A stretch of 39,063 nt of DNA from Pedobacter aquatilis. Lineage in GTDB: Bacteria > Bacteroidota > Bacteroidia > Sphingobacteriales > Sphingobacteriaceae. The stretch is taken from assembly GCF_030409415.1 (NCBI RefSeq), contig NZ_JAUFPW010000014.1:1-39063 (forward strand), in the 5' to 3' direction. Each line of letters begins with the position of its first letter. Position 1 is the stretch's first letter. Both the position numbers and the translations under genes were made by a program. The notes below the pieces were generated by a model that worked only from the letters and a program-made list of their open reading frames with translations, was not told where the DNA came from and did no database searches. Positions 35,179 to 39,063 of this stretch are shown in pieces.

Positions 35179-36086
35179 TACCAATCCAATAGCTCTAAAA
35201 TTCTGTTTAGGTCTTCATCACTAACAAAAGGAATTTCTATTGCACCTTTACCATTTTGTGTAACCTTTAGTTTTACGCGAGTGGCGAATTTAGATGCTAA
35301 ATCATCTTGTAATTTTTGATATTGAAAAGAAGCGGCTTTCTCTTTTGGTTTATCAGAAGTTTTTAACGGCGCATGTTGAAGATTGCGAACCAATTCTTCT
35401 ACTTTACGTACCGATAATCCTTTTTCTAAAATCTCCTGATGAATGAATAATTGCTTATCAACGCCATCAACATTAATTAAAGCCCTTGCATGGCCCATTG
35501 TAATCCGCTGATCGCGGATAGATGCCTGAATTGCTGGTGGCAATTTTAGCAAACGCAGATAATTGGTAACCGTTGTACGGTTTTTTCCAACACGCTCACC
35601 TAATTGCTCTTGTTTTAAGCCAACTTCATCAATCATTCTCTGAAAACTTAAAGCAACCTCAATTGCATTCAAATTCTCTCTTTGGATGTTTTCGATAAGT
35701 GCCATTTCCAACATCTGTTGGTCGTTAGCACTTCGAATATATGCCGGAATTTGAGTTAAACCCGCTAGCTTAGATGCTCTGAATCTTCGCTCACCAGAAA
35801 TTAACTGGTATTTATTTGCAGAAAGTTTTCTAACGGTTATCGGCTGTATTAAGCCTTGAATTTTTATCGAATCAGAAAGTTCGTTTAAAGCGACCTGGTC
35901 AAATTCTGTACGAGGTTGGAAAGGATTTGTTTCCACCTCATTTAAATTTACATGACTAATGTTGCCAATCTGCTCTGTCTCACTTACCGCATTTACTTGC
36001 TGTTTCGGTGGATGCGTAGATTCGCTGTCATCTAAAAGCGCACTTAATCCTCTGCCTAAACCTGTTTTTCGCTGAAAAGATGTCAT
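35178..36086 (-). CDS. parB: ParB/Spo0J chromosome partitioning protein
   Basis: CTP-dependent DNA clamp that loads at parS sites and organises the chromosome origin region for segregation with ParA. The 302-residue protein starts with the ParA-interaction segment TGLGRGLSALLDD (8-20). The N-terminal CTP-binding domain follows (NPFQPR 54-59; GERRFRASKLAGL 98-110; ENIQRENLN 132-140), then a helix-turn-helix (QEQLGERVGKNRTTVTNYLRL, about 159-179) and a C-terminal dimerisation segment. It begins 7 bases after parA. I found no palindromic parS (GTTTCACGTGAAAC type) nearby by eye. Confidence 0.97.
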   Translation of the reverse strand: MTSFQRKTGLGRGLSALLDDSESTHPPKQQVNAVSETEQIGNISHVNLNEVETNPFQPRTEFDQVALNELSDSIKIQGLIQPITVRKLSANKYQLISGERRFRASKLAGLTQIPAYIRSANDQQMLEMALIENIQRENLNAIEVALSFQRMIDEVGLKQEQLGERVGKNRTTVTNYLRLLKLPPAIQASIRDQRITMGHARALINVDGVDKQLFIHQEILEKGLSVRKVEELVRNLQHAPLKTSDKPKEKAASFQYQKLQDDLASKFATRVKLKVTQNGKGAIEIPFVSDEDLNRILELLDW

Positions 36087-36093
36087 GTATATT

Positions 36094-36897
36094 TTATAAA
36101 GTTGCTGTTCTTATATTTTCTTCTTCCTTAAGCAAGCCGTTTTTCTTTACAATTTCACGGGCAAGGTTAAGGTAATTTATTGCGCCTTTGCAATTAGCAT
36201 CGTGCATAATTACCGATACACCATAACTTGGGGCTTCACTTAAACGAGTGTTTCGCTGAATAATTGTTTCGAAAACCAATTCGTTAAAATGCGTTTTTAC
36301 TTCTTCAACAACCTGGTTTGATAAACGCAAACGTACATCATACATGGTTAATAAAATCCCTTCAATCTCCAATTCTGGATTTAGACGATTCTGAACAATT
36401 TTAATGGTGTTTAACAATTTACCCAAACCTTCTAATGCAAAATACTCGCACTGAACAGGAATAATTACCGAATCGGCAGCGGTTAAAGCATTAATCGTAA
36501 TTAAGCCTAACGACGGAGAACAATCGATGATGATGAAATCATATTGATCTTTTATCTTCTCCAAAACCGCTTTCATTTTATATTCGCGGTTATTTAGGTT
36601 AATCATCTCGATTTCTGCACCAACCAAATCAATGTGAGCTGGTAGCAAATCTAAGTTAGGCGTATCCGTTTTCTGAATCGCCTGTAATGGGTCGATGTCG
36701 TTAATGATACACTCATAAATACTATCTTTTATATTTCGGGGGTCAAAACCGATACCTGAAGTTGAATTCGCCTGAGGATCAGCATCAACCAACAAGGTTT
36801 TGTATTCTAAAACGGCTAAACTCGCCGCAAGGTTAATAGATGAAGTTGTTTTACCAACACCACCTTTCTGATTTGCCAATGCAATTATTTTGCTCAT
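36094..36897 (-). CDS. parA: ParA/Soj chromosome partitioning ATPase
   Basis: Deviant Walker ATPase that binds the nucleoid and moves ParB-origin complexes. The protein has 267 residues. The P-loop is KGGVGKTT (11-18) with the signature lysine K11; the segment LLVDADPQANSTSGIG and the Walker B IIDCSPSLG are present. The rest is full length for chromosomal ParA (Soj type), without the N-terminal DNA-binding extension of plasmid ParA proteins. It is first in the parA-parB-DUF5683-dapB-lepB run; a weak -7-like TAAATTTC lies just upstream on the minus strand. Confidence 0.97.
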   Translation of the reverse strand: MSKIIALANQKGGVGKTTSSINLAASLAVLEYKTLLVDADPQANSTSGIGFDPRNIKDSIYECIINDIDPLQAIQKTDTPNLDLLPAHIDLVGAEIEMINLNNREYKMKAVLEKIKDQYDFIIIDCSPSLGLITINALTAADSVIIPVQCEYFALEGLGKLLNTIKIVQNRLNPELEIEGILLTMYDVRLRLSNQVVEEVKTHFNELVFETIIQRNTRLSEAPSYGVSVIMHDANCKGAINYLNLAREIVKKNGLLKEEENIRTATL

Positions 36898-37081
36898 CTA
36901 TATATCCGAAATTTACTTTACGTTTACGTTGGGCGACTTAACTTCTTACCTTTTAATCGGTAAAAAGTTCTATTTTTGTGCTGTTTACGCCCTTTTTCTC
37001 AATCAGCTAAGATACAAACTATATGGCAATTTTAGCAATAAGGGCATTCGGGTTTTAAACATCTTATTAACAATTTATTCC

Positions 37082-37603
37082 ATGATAACAATAATAGCGG
37101 CAACCAACAGACCTAATAGCAATACGCTAAAAGTTGCCAAATATTACCAGTCAGAACTTTTAAACAAAGGCTTAAGCGCAAACATCTTCAGTTTGGAGCA
37201 TTTACCTGCCGATGTTTTAAATACAGATATGTATGGCAAAAGATCCGCTGAGTTTCAGCAAATACAGGACCTAATCTCGAATACCGAAAAATTTATTTTC
37301 GTAATGCCTGAATATAATGGCAGTTACCCTGGTGTTTTAAAAATTTTGATAGATGCCAGCAATTTCCCAGATAGTTTTTACGATAAAAAAGGGGCGTTGG
37401 TTGGCATTTCATCTGGCAAATATGGAAATATACGTGGTGTAGAGCACTTTACAGGTGTTTGCCATTACATACATTTGAATGTTTTACCGCTTCGTTTGCA
37501 TATTCCAAACATCAAAACCGAGCTCGATGCTGATGGGAAGCTAATTAAAGATGATACCATAAAGTTTGTTAACGAGCAAATAGATAAGTTTATTAAATTT
37601 TAG
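37082..37603 (+). CDS. NAD(P)H-dependent FMN reductase family protein
   Basis: Flavodoxin-fold FMN-binding oxidoreductase. From the ATG at 37082 it is 173 residues and opens MITIIAATNRPNSNTLKVAK, the FMN phosphate-binding motif of the family. FVMPEYNGSYPGVLKILIDA follows (the flavin ring-binding loop), then GALVGISSGKYGNIRGVEHF. A longer frame is open back to 36890, but it overlaps parA and adds no recognisable sequence, so the shorter start is chosen. It is divergent from parA. Its physiological substrate (quinone, azo dye, chromate or free flavin) cannot be told from the sequence. Confidence 0.88.
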   Translation: MITIIAATNRPNSNTLKVAKYYQSELLNKGLSANIFSLEHLPADVLNTDMYGKRSAEFQQIQDLISNTEKFIFVMPEYNGSYPGVLKILIDASNFPDSFYDKKGALVGISSGKYGNIRGVEHFTGVCHYIHLNVLPLRLHIPNIKTELDADGKLIKDDTIKFVNEQIDKFIKF

Positions 37604-37615
37604 CATTTCTTGATG

Positions 37616-37830
37616 CTCTCATTCAAAATTCAGTCATTCAGTCATTCAAAATTCAATCAGTCTAAATTCAATCATTCTCTCAGTCTAAATTCAATCATTC
37701 TCTCATTCTTAATCAATTAATTTGAAAAGCTAAACCTGCATTTCAATCTAAAGTTACTCCCGATTTCGCTTGTACGCTTCGCTGCGTCGTGCCTCCTTGC
37801 TGCAGGGTACCGCTTCAACCGGGTTTAGAA
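37616..37830. repeat. Simple and dispersed repeats after the FMN reductase gene
   Basis: From 37616 to 37712 the words CATTCAAAATTCAGT, AATTCAATCATTCTCTCAGT and variants are reiterated. A GC-richer dispersed segment (about 37760-37826) follows, ending GGTACCGCTTCAACCGGGTT. No gene lies between 37604 and 37953. Confidence 0.7.
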
Positions 37831-37953
37831 ACTTAATTTCTACAAGTAATTTAATAAGCCACCATTTTAACAAAACTTAAGTTAAATGTTGTTAATGAGG
37901 TTAAAATTGGTTAAGAAATCTGCTTCTGATTTCGGAACTAATACTTTAGTCGA

Positions 37954-38538
37954 ATGAAAACTAAAAACATAATTCTAATCATGCTTATCTCTACAATAAG
38001 CATCAGTAAAATTAAGGCGCAAGATTCCTTAATAAAACATTCGGTTTACGTTTCTCCATTTGTAGGTTTTAACTCAACCATTAAAGCCCCGGTTTATGGA
38101 GCAGAAATTGGCTACGAGTTTAGACTTAACAAAAACTGGGGATTTACAGCAGGAGCAAACATTGCTTACACGCAAAAAAATAATCCCGAAATTTTTGATT
38201 TAGGCAATAACGGTCAGAAAGCCGTCAACTCTAAATTATTGCAAAATGCATTTTACGCAGGTGCAAAATACTATTTAGGTAGGTTTTATATATCAGCAGA
38301 TTTTGGTTATCAAGATGCGTACAATACAATTAATCATAAATATAGTGGTACTGGCTCTAGCTATAGCTATGGAACAATCGCAACCAACGGTTTTTATCAA
38401 GCTTATGGATTAGGTTATCAATTGCCACTTAAAAAAGGAGATAATATTGAATTTTATGCAAAAGGCGCTAATGGAAACAGCAATACCAATTATACTATTG
38501 GCTTTAGGTATAACTTCGGGTTATTTAAAAGGAAGTAA
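37954..38538 (+). CDS. Outer membrane beta-barrel protein
   Basis: A 194-residue protein with a signal peptide (about 1-22, ending KIKA-Q) followed by alternating amphipathic strands with Gly/Tyr/Asn-rich turns (SVYVSPFVGFNS, YGAEIGYEFRLN, GFTAGANIAYTQ, FYAGAKYYLG, RFYISADFGYQD, QAYGLGYQLPL). It closes with TIGFRYNFGLFKRK. Eight or so strands can be counted, consistent with the small outer-membrane beta-barrel families (OMP_b-brl). Specific function is unknown. It is encoded alone, with a strong terminator 54 bases after the stop. Confidence 0.85.
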   Translation: MKTKNIILIMLISTISISKIKAQDSLIKHSVYVSPFVGFNSTIKAPVYGAEIGYEFRLNKNWGFTAGANIAYTQKNNPEIFDLGNNGQKAVNSKLLQNAFYAGAKYYLGRFYISADFGYQDAYNTINHKYSGTGSSYSYGTIATNGFYQAYGLGYQLPLKKGDNIEFYAKGANGNSNTNYTIGFRYNFGLFKRK

Positions 38539-38592
38539 GCCAAAAGGAAAAGAAATTTTTATCATCAAAAGTTTTTCTACTTATTGCTCTCG

Positions 38593-38620
38593 TGGTCTGT
38601 GTTTTCACAGACCATTTTTG
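38593..38620 (+). terminator. Terminator of the beta-barrel gene
   Basis: A perfect 9-bp stem (TGGTCTGTG at 38593-38601, CACAGACCA at 38606-38614) with a TTTT loop, followed by TTTTTG. Confidence 0.9.
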
Positions 38621-38699
38621 TTTATAAATTCTAGTTCTATTAAAACCCAGACCGATGAAAATAGTATACCCGACCATTTGTATTGAAAAACTGTTTTAA

Positions 38700-38960
38700 G
38701 TTAAATAAACCCGGTAGTAGCGAACACGAAGCCCGATTTTCCTCGGGCGAGTAAAGCGGATAACGGGGCTTTCGGAACCGATAAACACCAGACCTTGCTT
38801 TTCAAAAAAATAATACTCAAAACCAGCAGTTATTGAAAAGGATTTTTTTCAAAATCCTCTCCCCACCCATTCCGAAAGGTGATATTATGGAATTTATGCG
38901 AAAAGCTAAAAGAGCTCTTCAAAAAGCTCAGACTCACAATAGCTTTTCTCAAGGCTAGAA
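38700..38960. repeat. Dispersed intergenic sequence near the right end
   Basis: A GC-richer block (about 38709-38785) contains AAACCCGG at its left, a GCCCGA-TTTTCC-TCGGGC hairpin at about 38733-38750, and CGGGGCTTTCGGAACCGATA. It shares the AACCCGG word (inverted) with the block at 37760-37826. A fragment of the AAGCTCAGACTCAC type follows near 38928. No gene is seen. Confidence 0.5.
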
Positions 38961-39063
38961 CCACCCCCAACCCCCAATGTCATTAACTTAAGGGAATCAT
39001 AGGGTAAGGAACTGTAAAAACAGTTCCTTTGTGCTTTCGAAACAACCCCCATGACATCAACAA
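38961..39063. repeat. Terminal inverted repeat, right copy
   Basis: Reverse complement of 7-108 apart from one extra base in a homopolymer run. The inner hairpin is AAGGAACTGT (39006-39015), AAAA, ACAGTTCCTT (39020-39029). The repeat runs to the last base of the window and may continue beyond it. Confidence 0.9.

Noticed and set aside
36890..37081. N-terminal extension of the FMN reductase
   Set aside because: Overlaps parA and its promoter region; the flavodoxin fold begins at the ATG at 37082.
36000..37100. parS site next to parAB
   Set aside because: No GTTTCACGTGAAAC-like palindrome could be seen near the genes.

Overview
The window looks like a chromosomal piece of a Bacteroidota member of the Sphingobacteriaceae, probably Pedobacter-like. 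The clues are a SusC/SusD pair with an adjacent FecI/FecR-type sigma/anti-sigma pair, bacteroidete-only families (DUF4293, DUF5683), bacillithiol enzyme BshC, promoters of the form TTG-N17-23-TAnnTTTG without Shine-Dalgarno sequences, moderate-to-low GC, and many short dispersed and tandem repeats between genes. The genus is inferred from gene content and style. I saw no rRNA or tRNA genes, CRISPR array, intact transposase or prophage.

Layout. 1-4.9 kb: a Cys-rich CWC protein and the class I ribonucleotide reductase genes nrdB-nrdA. 4.9-9.4 kb: an RlpA-like protein, MsrB, a broken GxxExxY gene inside inverted repeats, sucD, a secreted cupin, then a repeat-filled 0.9 kb gap. 9.4-11.9 kb: rlmF and a DctA-type transporter. 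12.3-22.1 kb: the most interesting block, a minus-strand run of ECF sigma, FecR anti-sigma, SusC with STN domain, SusD, an S51 cyanophycinase-like lipoprotein, an isoaspartyl peptidase and a second exported cyanophycinase. 22.2-25.4 kb: an ABC exporter, truA and a DUF4293 protein. 25.8-30.8 kb: a DEAD-box helicase with an RGG tail, bshC and an Ldh-family dehydrogenase. 30.8-36.9 kb: a GH29 fucosidase and the cluster parA-parB-DUF5683-dapB-lepB. 37-38.5 kb: an FMN reductase and an outer membrane beta-barrel protein.

How the genes work together. The 12.3-22.1 kb block has every part expected of a polymer-utilisation locus whose polymer would be a polypeptide: signal-transducing outer membrane import (SusC-STN, FecR, sigma), a SusD binding lipoprotein, two cyanophycinase-type serine hydrolases, and a Thr-nucleophile isoaspartyl peptidase able to split beta-aspartyl dipeptides. 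I infer use of cyanophycin (multi-L-arginyl-poly-L-aspartate) or a related isoaspartyl polymer; a nearby DctA-type carrier could take up released aspartate. The remaining genes are mostly housekeeping.

The two ends of the window carry the same roughly 102-base sequence in opposite orientation. The intergenic regions are filled with REP-like and simple tandem repeats. The GxxExxY gene has a stop codon exactly at the family's signature tyrosine and is enclosed by inverted 14-base repeats.
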